A DNA stretch of 49,261 nt from Lysobacterales bacterium (GCA_015655355.1 JAATFG010000066.1:1-49261); one strand, 5' to 3'; shown: positions 16,954 to 26,764, counted from the first letter of the stretch. Made by a program: numbers and translations. The notes: generated by a model not told the origin, from the letters alone.

Positions 16954-17655
16954 ATGCGCAGCAATCAGGAATCCTCGGGTCTGGTCCTCGTGGTCGAGGA
17001 CAACCGCAACATCTCGGAAATGGTCGGCGAATACCTCGAAAGCCGCGGCTTCGAGGTCGATTACGCCAGCGACGGCCTCGACGGCTACCGCCTTGCCGCG
17101 GAAAACAGTTACGACGTGCTGGTGCTCGACCTGATGCTGCCGCGGCTGGACGGCATCGAGGTGTGCAAGCGCCTGCGCAGCGAGGCGCGCAAGTCCACGC
17201 CGGTGCTGATGCTCACCGCGCGCGACACGCTCGACGACAAGCTCACTGGCCTCGGCGCCGGCGCCGACGATTACCTGACCAAGCCGTTCGCGATCCAGGA
17301 ACTGGAAGCGCGGCTGCGCGCGCTGATCCGCCGCGAGCGCCGCCAGGTCGGTGCGGAAGTGCTGAAGGTCGCCGATCTTGCGCTCGACCCGGTATCGATG
17401 CGTGCCACGCGTGGCGGGGTCGAATTGATGCTCTCGCCGATCGGCATGCGCCTGCTGACGATATTGATGCGCGAATCGCCGCGGGTGGTGTCGCGGCAGG
17501 AAATCGAGCGCGAGATCTGGGGCAACGGCCTGCCGGATTCGGATACGCTGCGCAGCCATCTGTACAACCTGCGCAAGGTGATCGACAAGCCCTTCGCCAA
17601 ACCGCTGTTGCATACCGTGCAGAGCGCAGGCTACCGCATCGCCGACATCGGCTAA
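16954..17655 (+). CDS. OmpR-family response regulator
   Basis: The 233-residue protein has a receiver domain with the acidic pair Glu15-Asp16, phosphoacceptor Asp59 (VLVLDLMLPRLDG), Thr88 and Lys110 (DYLTKPF). A C-terminal winged-helix output domain follows, ending LRSHLYNLRKVIDKPF and HTVQSAGYRIAD. It is a DNA-binding two-component regulator. A GGAGG ribosome-binding sequence precedes the ATG at 16954. The cognate kinase gene starts 37 bp downstream. A MacAB-like efflux operon follows the kinase, making it a plausible target. The signal cannot be read from the sequence. Confidence 0.93.
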   Translation: MRSNQESSGLVLVVEDNRNISEMVGEYLESRGFEVDYASDGLDGYRLAAENSYDVLVLDLMLPRLDGIEVCKRLRSEARKSTPVLMLTARDTLDDKLTGLGAGADDYLTKPFAIQELEARLRALIRRERRQVGAEVLKVADLALDPVSMRATRGGVELMLSPIGMRLLTILMRESPRVVSRQEIEREIWGNGLPDSDTLRSHLYNLRKVIDKPFAKPLLHTVQSAGYRIADIG

Positions 17656-17692
17656 GTTGTGCCGGCCATGACAGGGAGGTCATGATTCGCGC

Positions 17693-18967
17693 ATGAGTGC
17701 ACAGGGGCTTTCGCGCAAGATCCGCTACGCCTTCATCCTGCAGGCGGTGATGTTTTCGCTCGCGATCGTGTTCGGCGTGTACCTGATTTCTGCGGTGGTC
17801 AAGCAGAGCTTGGTCGGTGCGCTGCTGCACGAGGAGGCCGCCCATTTCTGGGAACTGCACGCCGCCTCCGAAACCCAGCCGCCGCCGAACACCCTGACCC
17901 TGCGCGGCTATTTCGTGCAGAGCGGGCGCAGCAACCTGATGCTGCCGGAGGATTTGCGCGATCTCGCGCCGGGCTTCCACGAACTCAAGGACGACGACAT
18001 GCTGGTGCTGGTCGAGCAGAAGCCGGTCGGCAGCCTGTACCTGGTGTTCCTGCGTTCGACCGCGGAGAAGCTCGCGTTCTGGTTCGGCACGTTGCCGATC
18101 CTGCTGATCCTCGCCGCGATCTACTTCGTGTCGTGGCTCACGTATCGCGCCTCGAAGCGGCTGGTGTCGCCGGTGAGCTGGCTGGCCGAACAGGTGGCGC
18201 GCTGGGACCCGCAACATCCGGACGTCGCCGCGCTGGCGCCGGAAAGCCTGCCGGCCGACGTGCAGGGCGAGGCGCGGCAGCTCGCCGTCGCCCTGCATCG
18301 GCTGGCGCAGCGCGTGGCCACGCAGGTGCAGCGCGAGCGCAATTTCACCCGCGACGCCTCGCACGAATTGCGCACGCCGCTGACCGTGATCCGCGTCGCC
18401 AGCGACGTCGCCCTCGCCGATGCGGAGACCTCGCCGCGAGCGGCGAGGTCGCTGCAACGCATCCAGCGCGCCGGGCGCGACATGGAGGCGGTGATCGATG
18501 CGTTCCTGATCCTCGCGCGCGAAGCGGAAGTATCGCCGCAGAGCGAGGAATTCGATGTCGCCTCGGTGGTCGAGGACCAGGCCGAGAATGGCCGTGCCCT
18601 GCTGATGGGCAAGCCGGTCGAGCTGTTCGTGCACGCCAACGTGCAGCCGAAGCTGTTCGCGCCGCCGCGGGTGATGAGCGTGGTGGTGAGCAACCTGATC
18701 CGCAACGCGTGCAGCTACACCGACAGCGGCCGCATCGACGTGAGCACCTTCATCGACCGCATCGAAGTGCGCGACACCGGCATCGGCATGGACGAGGAAG
18801 CGCTGCGCCGCGCGTTCGAGCCGTTCTACCGCGCCGACGAATCGCGCCCGCACGGCACCGGCCTCGGCCTGTCGATCGTCTCGCGCCTGTGCGAGCGTTT
18901 CGGCTGGAAGGTCGAGCTGGCCAGCGAACTGGGCAAGGGCACCACCGCGACGATTCGCTTCCGCTGA
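17693..18967 (+). CDS. Membrane sensor histidine kinase
   Basis: The 424-residue protein has transmembrane helices at about residues 12-35 and 129-150 enclosing a roughly 93-residue periplasmic sensor domain. A HAMP-like linker follows (ASKRLVSPVSWLAEQV), then the HisKA domain with phosphoacceptor His224 in SHELRTPLT. The ATPase domain shows the N box (NLIRNACSYT), G1 (DTGIGM) and G2 (GTGLGLS). It should phosphorylate the response regulator encoded just upstream. The sensor domain has no recognisable fold or metal-binding cluster, so the stimulus is unknown. Confidence 0.92.
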   Translation: MSAQGLSRKIRYAFILQAVMFSLAIVFGVYLISAVVKQSLVGALLHEEAAHFWELHAASETQPPPNTLTLRGYFVQSGRSNLMLPEDLRDLAPGFHELKDDDMLVLVEQKPVGSLYLVFLRSTAEKLAFWFGTLPILLILAAIYFVSWLTYRASKRLVSPVSWLAEQVARWDPQHPDVAALAPESLPADVQGEARQLAVALHRLAQRVATQVQRERNFTRDASHELRTPLTVIRVASDVALADAETSPRAARSLQRIQRAGRDMEAVIDAFLILAREAEVSPQSEEFDVASVVEDQAENGRALLMGKPVELFVHANVQPKLFAPPRVMSVVVSNLIRNACSYTDSGRIDVSTFIDRIEVRDTGIGMDEEALRRAFEPFYRADESRPHGTGLGLSIVSRLCERFGWKVELASELGKGTTATIRFR

Positions 18968-19081
18968 GTGCGTGACTACCGGCATGGAGCCGGGCGCGGG
19001 CGCGGCCCGTATGATGCGTCAACCGCGCCCGTGCTGGCGCGTTAGTCTCGTCGAACCTCCCCTTTCCGCATCCGCCCGCCC

Positions 19082-20587
19082 ATGAGCAAACCCGCCCGTT
19101 TTTCCCCGAGCAACCGCCACAACCCGTGGTTGGTCCGCGGCATCGCCGCCGTTGTCGTTCTGGCCGTCGCCATCGGTGCGTTCGCGTACTGGAAGAAGCG
19201 GCAGTCCGCTGATCAGGCGGATGCTTGGCGCACCGCCGCGGTCGAGCAGGGCGACATCCGCGTGGTGATTTCCTCCACCGGCACGCTCAGCGCGATCCAC
19301 ACCGTCACCGTCGGCAGCCAGATCTCCGGCCTGGTCACCGACGTGCTGGTCGATTACAACAGCCCGGTGAAGAAAGGCCAGTTGCTGGCCAAGATCGATC
19401 CCAGCACCTACACGATGCAGCTCGAGCAGAACAACGCGCAGATCGCCAGCGCCAAGGCGACGCTGGCCAATGCCGAGCTGGTCTACAACCGCGACGCCGA
19501 GCTGGTGAAAAAGCAGCTGGTGGCGCAGAGCGACGTCGACGCCGCGCGGGCCGCGCGCGATGCCGCGCGCGCGTCGCTGGCGCAGATGCAGGCCAGCGCG
19601 AAGACCACCCAGGTGAACATCGGCCGCGCGGTGATCACCTCGCCGGTCGACGGCGTGGTCATCACCCGCGCGATCGACCCGGGCGTGACCGTGGCCGCGA
19701 GCCTGCAGGCGCCGACGCTGTTCACCATCGCCGAGGACCTAGCGAAGATGCAGATCCTGCTGTCGGTGGACGAATCGGACATCGGCCAGGTCAAGCCGGG
19801 GCAACAGGTGAGCTTCACCGCCGACGCGTTCCCGAACCGCAAGTTCAAGGGCGTGGTGACCCAGGTGCGGCTGGCCGCGACGACCAGCAACAACGTGGTC
19901 ACCTATCCGGTCGTGGTGACCGTGGACAACAGCGATGGCACCCTGCTGCCGGGCCTGACCGTGAACGCCGAGATCGAAGTGACCAAGCACGAGAACGTGC
20001 TCAAGGTCAGCACCGCCGCGCTGCGCTACAAGCCCAGCGACACCAGCGTGCCGACGATGCCGATGGCCGGTGGTGGGCAGCAGCAACGTGCGCAAGGCGC
20101 GCAAGCCGGTGGCGGCATCACCGATGACCTCGCCCACACCGTGGCGCAAATGCAGGTCACGCCGCAGCAGCAGGCCGCGTTCGATGCCGCGGTGGCGGCG
20201 GTGAAGCAGCGCACGCAGGCGCGCCAGCATCAGAGCGGCGGCAACAGCGGCGGCTTCGGCCCGCCGCCGGGCATGGGGGGAAGCGGCGCGCCGAACGCGG
20301 CGGTGATCGCACAGGTGCGCCAGCGCATGGTCGACCGCTTCAAGCAGGATTTCGACGCATTCCGCAACACCCTGGACGATGACCGGAAGAAGCAGTGGGA
20401 CGACGCGCTGACCGCGCTGCTCACCGCCAAGCGCACCGCACTGTACAAGTTGGTCGATGGCGCGCCGCAGCCGGTGATGGTGCGCGTGGGCGTCAGCGAC
20501 GGCACCAGTACCGAGATTTCCGGCGGCGGACTCAAGACCGGCGACATGGTCGTGGTCGGCGAAAAGGCCAAGGCGAAGAAGGAATGA
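19082..20587 (+). CDS. MacA-like periplasmic adaptor with a Spy/CpxP-like insertion
   Basis: The 501-residue protein is a membrane-fusion adaptor: an N-terminal anchor (residues 18-36), a lipoyl/barrel-sandwich region (VGSQISGLVTDVLVDYNSPVKKGQLLAKID), an alpha-helical hairpin (about 110-175), and a beta-barrel. It would link an inner-membrane ABC exporter to an outer-membrane channel. Unusually, the membrane-proximal domain is interrupted at about residues 323-455 by a Gly/Gln-rich linker and helical segments (VTPQQQAAFDAAVAAVKQR and LDDDRKKQWDDALTALL) that resemble the LTxxQ helices of Spy/CpxP chaperones. The stop overlaps the ATPase start by 4 bp. Confidence 0.9.
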   Translation: MSKPARFSPSNRHNPWLVRGIAAVVVLAVAIGAFAYWKKRQSADQADAWRTAAVEQGDIRVVISSTGTLSAIHTVTVGSQISGLVTDVLVDYNSPVKKGQLLAKIDPSTYTMQLEQNNAQIASAKATLANAELVYNRDAELVKKQLVAQSDVDAARAARDAARASLAQMQASAKTTQVNIGRAVITSPVDGVVITRAIDPGVTVAASLQAPTLFTIAEDLAKMQILLSVDESDIGQVKPGQQVSFTADAFPNRKFKGVVTQVRLAATTSNNVVTYPVVVTVDNSDGTLLPGLTVNAEIEVTKHENVLKVSTAALRYKPSDTSVPTMPMAGGGQQQRAQGAQAGGGITDDLAHTVAQMQVTPQQQAAFDAAVAAVKQRTQARQHQSGGNSGGFGPPPGMGGSGAPNAAVIAQVRQRMVDRFKQDFDAFRNTLDDDRKKQWDDALTALLTAKRTALYKLVDGAPQPVMVRVGVSDGTSTEISGGGLKTGDMVVVGEKAKAKKE

Positions 20588-21308
20588 ATGCGCCCGTTTC
20601 CGCCGATGACGTCCTGGTCATCGACATCGTCGATCTGGTCAAGGTCTATTCGCCCGGCACCGAAGCCGAATTGACGGCGCTGAAGGGCGTCAATGTGCGC
20701 ATCGCGCGTGGCGAGTTCGTCGCGATCATGGGCCCGTCCGGTTCCGGCAAGTCGACCCTGATGAACGTGGTCGGCTGCCTCGACAAGCCGACCTCGGGCA
20801 GCTACCACTGCGATGGCGTGGACATCGCCACGCTCGATGCGGAGGAACTGGCGCGCCTGCGCATCGCCAAGCTCGGCTTCGTGTTCCAGGGGTTCAACCT
20901 GTTGCCGCGGATGGACGCGCTGGAAAACGTGGCGATGCCGCTGGGCTATGCCAACGTGCCGCCGGCCGAACGCCGCGAACGCGCGCGCGCGGTGCTGGAA
21001 GCGGTCGGCCTTGGCGACCGCACCCACCACAAGCCGAGCGAACTTTCCGGCGGCCAGCAGCAACGCGTGGCGATCGCCCGCGCGCTGATCAACGACCCGC
21101 CGATCCTGCTGGCCGACGAACCGACCGGCGCGCTGGACACCAAGACCGGCGAGGAAATCCTCGCCCTGTTCAAGCGCCTGCGCGACCAGGGCCACACCGT
21201 GGTGCTGATCACCCATGACCCGGACGTCGCCGCGCATGCCGACCGCATCCTGGTGATGCGCGACGGCCTGCTGCACGAGCAGGGCAGCGAACCGGACGGA
21301 GGCCACGC

Positions 21309-21312
<4 letters not shown>
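20584..21312 (+). CDS. MacB/LolD-type ABC transporter ATP-binding protein
   Basis: The 242-residue ATPase shows Walker A (GPSGSGKST), Q-loop (FVFQGFNLLPRM), signature (LSGGQQQRVAIARAL), Walker B (ILLADEP) and the H-loop (VVLITHD). It belongs to the MacB/FtsE/LolD group that powers type-VII-fold ABC proteins without moving substrate through the membrane. In classical MacB the ATPase is fused to the permease; here it is separate. It overlaps both neighbours by ATGA, so adaptor, ATPase and permease are made together. Confidence 0.95.
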
Positions 21313-22544
<1,232 letters not shown>

Positions 22545-22555
22545 ATGAACATGTG

Positions 22556-22582
22556 GCGCCGCGATGCAAGACATCGCGGCGC
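22556..22582. terminator. Strong hairpin between convergent permease and marR genes
   Basis: A perfect 11-bp stem (GCGCCGCGATG pairing with CATCGCGGCGC) and a 5-base CAAGA loop lie between the two stop codons. It has no clear T-run but its position favours bidirectional termination. Confidence 0.55.
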
Positions 22583-22584
22583 GC

Positions 22585-23034
22585 TCATTCGCGCGTGAAG
22601 TCCATTGCGTCGTCGGCCAGTTTTCGCAGCAGGCGGGCCAGTTGCGCCACTTCCTGCTTGTCCCAGTCCTTGAGCAACGCAAGCATGATTTTCTCGCGCG
22701 CGCCATCGATGGCGCTGGTCATGCTTCGTCCTTTGGCCGTGACTGCGGCTTGCCTGATTCGTGCGTCGCCTGGATTCGACTGGCGCACCACGAGACCGAG
22801 TTGTTCGAGCTTGGCGACCTGCCTGCTCACGGTGGTGTAGTCGCGCCCGCACAACTCGGCAAGCTCGCCGATGCCCAATGGCCCTCTTGTCTCGATGCGC
22901 ATGAGCAGGGGGAACAAGGCGCGATCGAGTTGGGCGCCCGTCATGCGGATGAGCGCAGCGTCCGGTTGTGGGCGGTTCAATACTCCCGTGATGTCCAGGA
23001 GCGCACCGCGCAGTTTGCTGATTTCCCGTTTCAT
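22585..23034 (-). CDS. MarR-family transcriptional regulator
   Basis: The 149-residue protein has the MarR winged helix: LTGAQ-like MTGAQLDRALFPLLMRIE, the recognition region IGELAELCGRDYTTVSRQVAKLEQLGLV, and the wing VVRQSNPGDARIRQAAVTAKG. It probably represses itself and the divergent flavin reductase gene; a palindrome in the shared promoter region (23054-23072) is a likely operator. Effectors of this family are usually phenolics or oxidants; the ligand here is not known. The start at 23034 is the natural one from homology. Confidence 0.9.
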   Translation of the reverse strand: MKREISKLRGALLDITGVLNRPQPDAALIRMTGAQLDRALFPLLMRIETRGPLGIGELAELCGRDYTTVSRQVAKLEQLGLVVRQSNPGDARIRQAAVTAKGRSMTSAIDGAREKIMLALLKDWDKQEVAQLARLLRKLADDAMDFTRE

Positions 23035-23053
23035 TTTTTTCGACTGCTTGAAT

Positions 23054-23072
23054 TATGTGTATTTTACACATA
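23054..23072. promoter_or_regulatory. Palindromic operator for the MarR regulator
   Basis: TATGTGTA and TACACATA form a perfect 8-bp-arm inverted repeat with a TTT spacer, 19 bp overall. It is in the AT-rich gap between the divergent marR and flavin reductase genes, 20 bases before the marR start codon. Arm size and position fit MarR dimers. Confidence 0.6.
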
Positions 23073-23157
23073 TATTTGAGCGGCATGAAGACGAAGCCAG
23101 AGATATTTCGATGAATTCATCCTGCGCCGCGGGAGCGACAAGACCGCACTGGTAGTC

Positions 23158-23748
23158 ATGGGCAGCACGCGCGCAGGGCGGGTTTGCCCGCAGGTCGCCG
23201 CATGGGTGGCGCAAGTCGGGCGCGAGCACACGACGCTGGAGTACGAGATCGTCGACTTGGCCGATTGGTCGCTGCCTGCGGATGACGAACCGGCGATCCC
23301 GGCGCTCGGGCCTTATGCGCAAGCGCACACGCGCGCATGGAGCGAGAAGATCCAGCGCGCCGATGCGCTCGTGTTCGTCGCGCCGCAGTTCAACTGGGGT
23401 TATCCGGCGGCGTTGAAGAACGCCATCGACCACCTGTATTCCGAGTGGCGCGACAAGCCCTTGGCGATCGTCACTTATGGCGGGCACGGCGGCACGCGCT
23501 GCGCGAAGCAATTGCGCCAGGTCGCCGCCTCGCTGCACATGCGCATCGTCAGTGCGGCGCCGGCGCTGGCGCTGTCCGATGCGGTGATCCGCGAAGGCGC
23601 CGCGCTCGAACCGGCGCGCGATTTCCAGGCGCAGCAGCCTTCGTTGCGGCGCGCATTGTTGCAGTTGCAGATGCTGGTCGAAGGCCGCGAACGCGGGCCG
23701 GCGCGGCTTTGGCGCAGGCTCAAGACCACGTTCTTCGCCTTGCGCTGA
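23158..23748 (+). CDS. NAD(P)H-dependent FMN reductase, start uncertain
   Basis: The 196-residue reading from ATG 23158 gives a flavodoxin-like reductase: GSTRAGRVC (phosphate loop), the FVAPQFNWGYPAALKNAIDHL active-site segment and TYGGHGGTRC. Such enzymes reduce FMN, quinones or azo compounds with NAD(P)H. The reading frame, however, continues upstream of this ATG without an AUG and encodes TALVV, the expected first beta-strand, back to a stop at 23086. So the true start is probably a non-AUG codon (CTG at 23122 or 23149) or a small frameshift lies near 23111. It is divergent from, and probably repressed by, the MarR gene. Confidence 0.8.
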   Translation: MGSTRAGRVCPQVAAWVAQVGREHTTLEYEIVDLADWSLPADDEPAIPALGPYAQAHTRAWSEKIQRADALVFVAPQFNWGYPAALKNAIDHLYSEWRDKPLAIVTYGGHGGTRCAKQLRQVAASLHMRIVSAAPALALSDAVIREGAALEPARDFQAQQPSLRRALLQLQMLVEGRERGPARLWRRLKTTFFALR

Positions 23749-23829
23749 GCACGCCAGGCATGGCCGCGGTGGCGCGGGCTTCGCTGGCCGTGTTCCAATT
23801 GCACGGGAAGAACGACAAGGAGAAACCCG

Positions 23830-24513
23830 GTGCAACTGGTGGTCGCCAACAAGAATTATTCGTCGTGGTCGATGCGGCCGTGGGTGCTGATGCGGCAACT
23901 CGGCATCCCCTTCGAGGAAATCGAATTGCGCCTGCCGGACCAGTTCGGCACCGACGCGCCGTTCTACACCGAGATCGCGAAATACAGTCCGGCCAAACGC
24001 GTGCCGGTGTTGCTCGACGACGGTTTCGCGGTGTGGGACACGCTGGCCATCGCCGAATACCTGCACGAGCGGTTCCCGCAGGCCGGGGTGTGGCCGCAGG
24101 ACGCCAGGCAGCGTGCGCGGGCGCGCAGCGTGTGCGCGGAAATGCATGCGGGGTTCGGCGGTTTGCGCAGCCTGTGCCCGATGAACATCGAGGCCTCGTT
24201 CCCCGAGGTTGGCCGGAAGTTATGGTCCGAGCATGCGGGGTTGCGCAACGACGTGGCGCGCATCGACCAAATCTGGCGCGAGCAACTCGCCGCGGGCACG
24301 GGTGAATTCCTGTTCGGCGGATTTTCCGCGGCCGATGCGTTCTTCGCGCCGGTGTGCGTGCGCATCTCGCGCTTCGCCCTGCCGGTGTCGGACGCCGCGC
24401 GCGGTTACATCGGCAACGTGCTCAACGCGCCCGGTCCGTCGCGCTGGATCGAGGCGGCGCTGGCCGAGCACGATTTCATCGCCGACGACGAGCCTTATCG
24501 CAAGTCGCGATGA
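23830..24513 (+). CDS. Glutathione S-transferase family protein
   Basis: The 227-residue protein starts with GTG at 23830, supported by an AAGGAG ribosome-binding sequence ten bases upstream. The thioredoxin-like N-terminal domain has KNYSSWSMRPWVLMRQLGIPFEE (Ser/Tyr active-site region), YSPAKRVPVL with the cis-proline, and the DTLAIAEYL motif for glutathione gamma-Glu binding. The C-terminal helical domain contains FGGFSAADAFFAPVCVR. It belongs to a group of bacterial GSTs of unclear substrate. It lies 81 bp downstream of the flavin reductase and may share its regulation. Confidence 0.9.
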   Translation: MQLVVANKNYSSWSMRPWVLMRQLGIPFEEIELRLPDQFGTDAPFYTEIAKYSPAKRVPVLLDDGFAVWDTLAIAEYLHERFPQAGVWPQDARQRARARSVCAEMHAGFGGLRSLCPMNIEASFPEVGRKLWSEHAGLRNDVARIDQIWREQLAAGTGEFLFGGFSAADAFFAPVCVRISRFALPVSDAARGYIGNVLNAPGPSRWIEAALAEHDFIADDEPYRKSR

Positions 24514-24549
24514 CGCCGGGATGGCTGCCATGCGCCAAGCATGCGCGGA

Positions 24550-24753
24550 TCAGTTTTGTTCCTGTTCGTAACCTTCGCGACCTTCGCGCCGGCGCACGAT
24601 GCGGTAGCTGCTGAAGCTGCGCGGCGGGATGAAGCGCCCGCTGTTGCCGGTCAGTGCGTAGCGCAGCGCGATGAAACCGGCCTGGGGCCAACCACAGCCC
24701 CAGCCGATCGCCTTGTCGTATGCCTTGCGCCAGTCGTGCAGGAAACCGCTCAT
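24550..24753 (-). CDS. Small conserved-looking protein, unknown
   Basis: The 67-residue frame starts MSGFLHDWRKAYDKAIGW. It contains a Gly/aromatic block (GWGCGWPQAGFIALRYALTG) and a very basic C-terminal part (RIVRRREGREGYEQEQN). Composition is protein-like and the frame fits between two well-defined genes. I recognise no family. A longer version from 24795 would add 14 residues without clear support. Confidence 0.5.
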   Translation of the reverse strand: MSGFLHDWRKAYDKAIGWGCGWPQAGFIALRYALTGNSGRFIPPRSFSSYRIVRRREGREGYEQEQN

Positions 24754-24910
24754 GCGTCGCTCACCGTTCCGGAGCCCCAAGCATCCGTGATGCAAGAGAA
24801 TCTAGCAGAAGCTTTGCAAAAATGTGATGAGGATTCGGAAAAACTACCCGAAAAAGTTGCAAGGGTGGGATTCCGACGTTGCTGCCACGCCGGTATGGGA
24901 AAATCCGCGC

Positions 24911-25291
24911 ATGGCAGATCAGTTCGGACACTTACCGCGCGGCCCGGCGCGCATGCTCAAGGCGCTGCGCTGGTCGTGGCAGGGGCTGCGCGCAGCGTGG
25001 CTGCATGAATCCTCGTTCCGGCTGGAAGTGGTGCTGGCCGTGCCGATGGTACTGGTCGGATCGTGGCTGGGGCATGGCGCGGTCGAGAAGATCCTGCTGG
25101 TCGGCCCGCTGCTGCTGGTGATGGCGGTGGAACTGCTGAACTCGGCGATCGAGGCGCTGATCGCGCGTTATGGCGACGAATGGAACGAACTGGCCGGCCG
25201 GGCCAAGGACATGGGTTCGGCGGCGGTGTTCCTGCTGCTGCTGAACGTGTTGCTGTGCTGGGGCCTGATCCTCGGAGCGCGCCTGCTGTAA
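24911..25291 (+). CDS. dgkA: Diacylglycerol kinase (prokaryotic type)
   Basis: The 126-residue protein matches DgkA: two or three transmembrane helices, the catalytic and Mg-binding segment ELLNSAIEALIARYGDEWNELAGRAKDMGSAAV, and a hydrophobic C-terminal helix (LLLLNVLLCWGLILGARLL). It phosphorylates diacylglycerol in the inner membrane with ATP, recycling lipid released by phospholipid-consuming envelope reactions. The ATG at 24911 starts a short cytoplasmic N-terminus. A 157-bp gap upstream, richer in A/T than the genes around it, probably carries its promoter. Confidence 0.93.
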   Translation: MADQFGHLPRGPARMLKALRWSWQGLRAAWLHESSFRLEVVLAVPMVLVGSWLGHGAVEKILLVGPLLLVMAVELLNSAIEALIARYGDEWNELAGRAKDMGSAAVFLLLLNVLLCWGLILGARLL

Positions 25292-25336
25292 CGCGTAGAA
25301 TCCGCGTCGGGTTTTCGCATTCGCCAAGGACGCCTG

Positions 25337-26095
25337 ATGAGCCTCGCCGCCGTGAGCATGAATTTCCTCGCCGATCCGCAGACGTGGATCACCCTGTTCA
25401 CGCTCAGTGCGCTGGAAATCGTGCTCGGCATCGACAACCTCGTCTTCATCTCGATCGCGGTCGGGCGCCTGCCGGAAACGCGGCGGCCGCTGGCGCGGCG
25501 CATCGGCATCGCGGTGGCCTGCCTGACCCGCATCGGCCTGCTGGTGTCGCTGGCGTACCTGGCGCGGATGCAGAGCGACTTGTTCAGCGTGGCCGGCATC
25601 GGCATTTCGGTGCGTGACTTGGTGCTGGTCGTCGGCGGCGTGTTCCTGCTGGTGAAGGGCAGCGGCGAAATCCGCGAGCTGGTCGGCGGCGGCGAGGACA
25701 AGGATCCGCACACGACGGCGGCCTCGGCGGTGTTCGGGCTGGTGATCGCGCAGATCGCGGTGATCGACATCGTGTTCTCGCTGGATTCGGTGATCACCGC
25801 GGTGGGCATGGCCAACCAGATCCCGGTGATGATCGCGGCGATCCTGCTGTCGGTGGCGGTGATGCTGCTGGCGGCCAATCCGCTGGGCCGGTTCATCGAC
25901 GCCAACCCGACGGTGAAGCTGCTGGCGCTGGCTTTCATCGTGATGGTCGGCGTGGTCCTGGTCCTCGACGGCCTCGACGTGCACGTGCCCAGGCCGTGGG
26001 TGTATTCGGCGATGGGCTTTTCGACGCTGGTCGAATGGCTGAACTGGCTGATGCGGCGCAAGGCGCTGGCGCATGAGCACCCGATCGTTCCGTAA
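25337..26095 (+). CDS. TerC-family integral membrane protein
   Basis: The 252-residue protein has about seven hydrophobic helices and the paired acidic motifs of TerC proteins: ALEIVLGIDNLVFISI near the N-terminus and IAVIDIVFSLDSVITAVGMA in the middle. Members are linked to metal-ion (notably Mn) efflux or loading of exported metalloproteins. No yybP-ykoY-type manganese leader is visible upstream: only 45 bp separate it from dgkA. An alternative start (MNFLADPQTW, seven codons in) is possible. Confidence 0.9.
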   Translation: MSLAAVSMNFLADPQTWITLFTLSALEIVLGIDNLVFISIAVGRLPETRRPLARRIGIAVACLTRIGLLVSLAYLARMQSDLFSVAGIGISVRDLVLVVGGVFLLVKGSGEIRELVGGGEDKDPHTTAASAVFGLVIAQIAVIDIVFSLDSVITAVGMANQIPVMIAAILLSVAVMLLAANPLGRFIDANPTVKLLALAFIVMVGVVLVLDGLDVHVPRPWVYSAMGFSTLVEWLNWLMRRKALAHEHPIVP

Positions 26096-26137
26096 GAAAA
26101 TTTGTGCATAATCGACGCAAACCCCGGAGGCATCGCC

Positions 26138-26764
26138 ATGAAACTGCTGTTGCGCTCGTTCGTCCTTCTCGCCCTGACCGCGCTGCTGTCCAGCTGCGGC
26201 TACAACACCATCCAGCAGAAGGACGAAGCGGTGAAGGCTGCATGGTCGCAGGTGATCAACGTCTACCAGCGCCGCGCCGACCTGGTGCCGAACCTCGTCG
26301 CCACGGTGAAGGGCTACGCCACCCACGAACAGCAAGTGCTGACCGAAGTGACCGAAGCGCGCGCCAAGGTCGGCAGCCTCACCGTGAATGCCGATGACGA
26401 ACAGTCGTTGAAGAACTTCCAGGCCGCGCAGGGCCAGTTGCAGGGCGCGCTGTCGCACCTGATGGCGGTGAGCGAGGCGTATCCGGACCTCAAGGCCAAC
26501 CAGAATTTCCTCGAGTTGCAGGCGCAGTTGGAAGGCACCGAGAACCGCATCAGCGTCGAGCGCCAGCGCTACATCGCCGCGGTGCAGGACTACAACACCT
26601 ACATCCGCTCGTTCCCGCAGGTGATCGTCGCCAAGATCTTCGGCTATCAGGTCAAGCCGAACTTCACCGTCGAGAACGAGGCGGCGATCTCGACCGCGCC
26701 GAAGGTCGATTTCGGCAATCCGGCCGCGCCGAGCGCGCAGCCGCCGCAACAGCCTGCGCAGTAA
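26138..26764 (+). CDS. lemA: LemA-family lipoprotein
   Basis: The 208-residue protein starts after a clear CCGGAGG ribosome-binding sequence. A hydrophobic signal with lipobox LSSC (Cys20) is followed by the LemA domain: YNTIQQKDEAVKAAWSQVINVYQRRADLVPNLVATVKGYATHE, then the ENRISVERQRYIAAVQDYNTYIRSFP segment. The Pro/Gln-rich tail is typical. LemA proteins are coiled, membrane-anchored and of unknown biochemical role; they commonly neighbour TPM-domain genes, as here, where two follow. Confidence 0.93.
   Translation: MKLLLRSFVLLALTALLSSCGYNTIQQKDEAVKAAWSQVINVYQRRADLVPNLVATVKGYATHEQQVLTEVTEARAKVGSLTVNADDEQSLKNFQAAQGQLQGALSHLMAVSEAYPDLKANQNFLELQAQLEGTENRISVERQRYIAAVQDYNTYIRSFPQVIVAKIFGYQVKPNFTVENEAAISTAPKVDFGNPAAPSAQPPQQPAQ

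Noticed and set aside
25292-25336. Manganese riboswitch (yybP-ykoY) upstream of terC
   Set aside because: Only 45 bases separate dgkA and terC, too short for the element, and its conserved loops are not seen.
26102-26137. Upstream start for lemA at 26102 in another frame
   Set aside because: The CCGGAGG ribosome-binding sequence and lipobox place the start at 26138.
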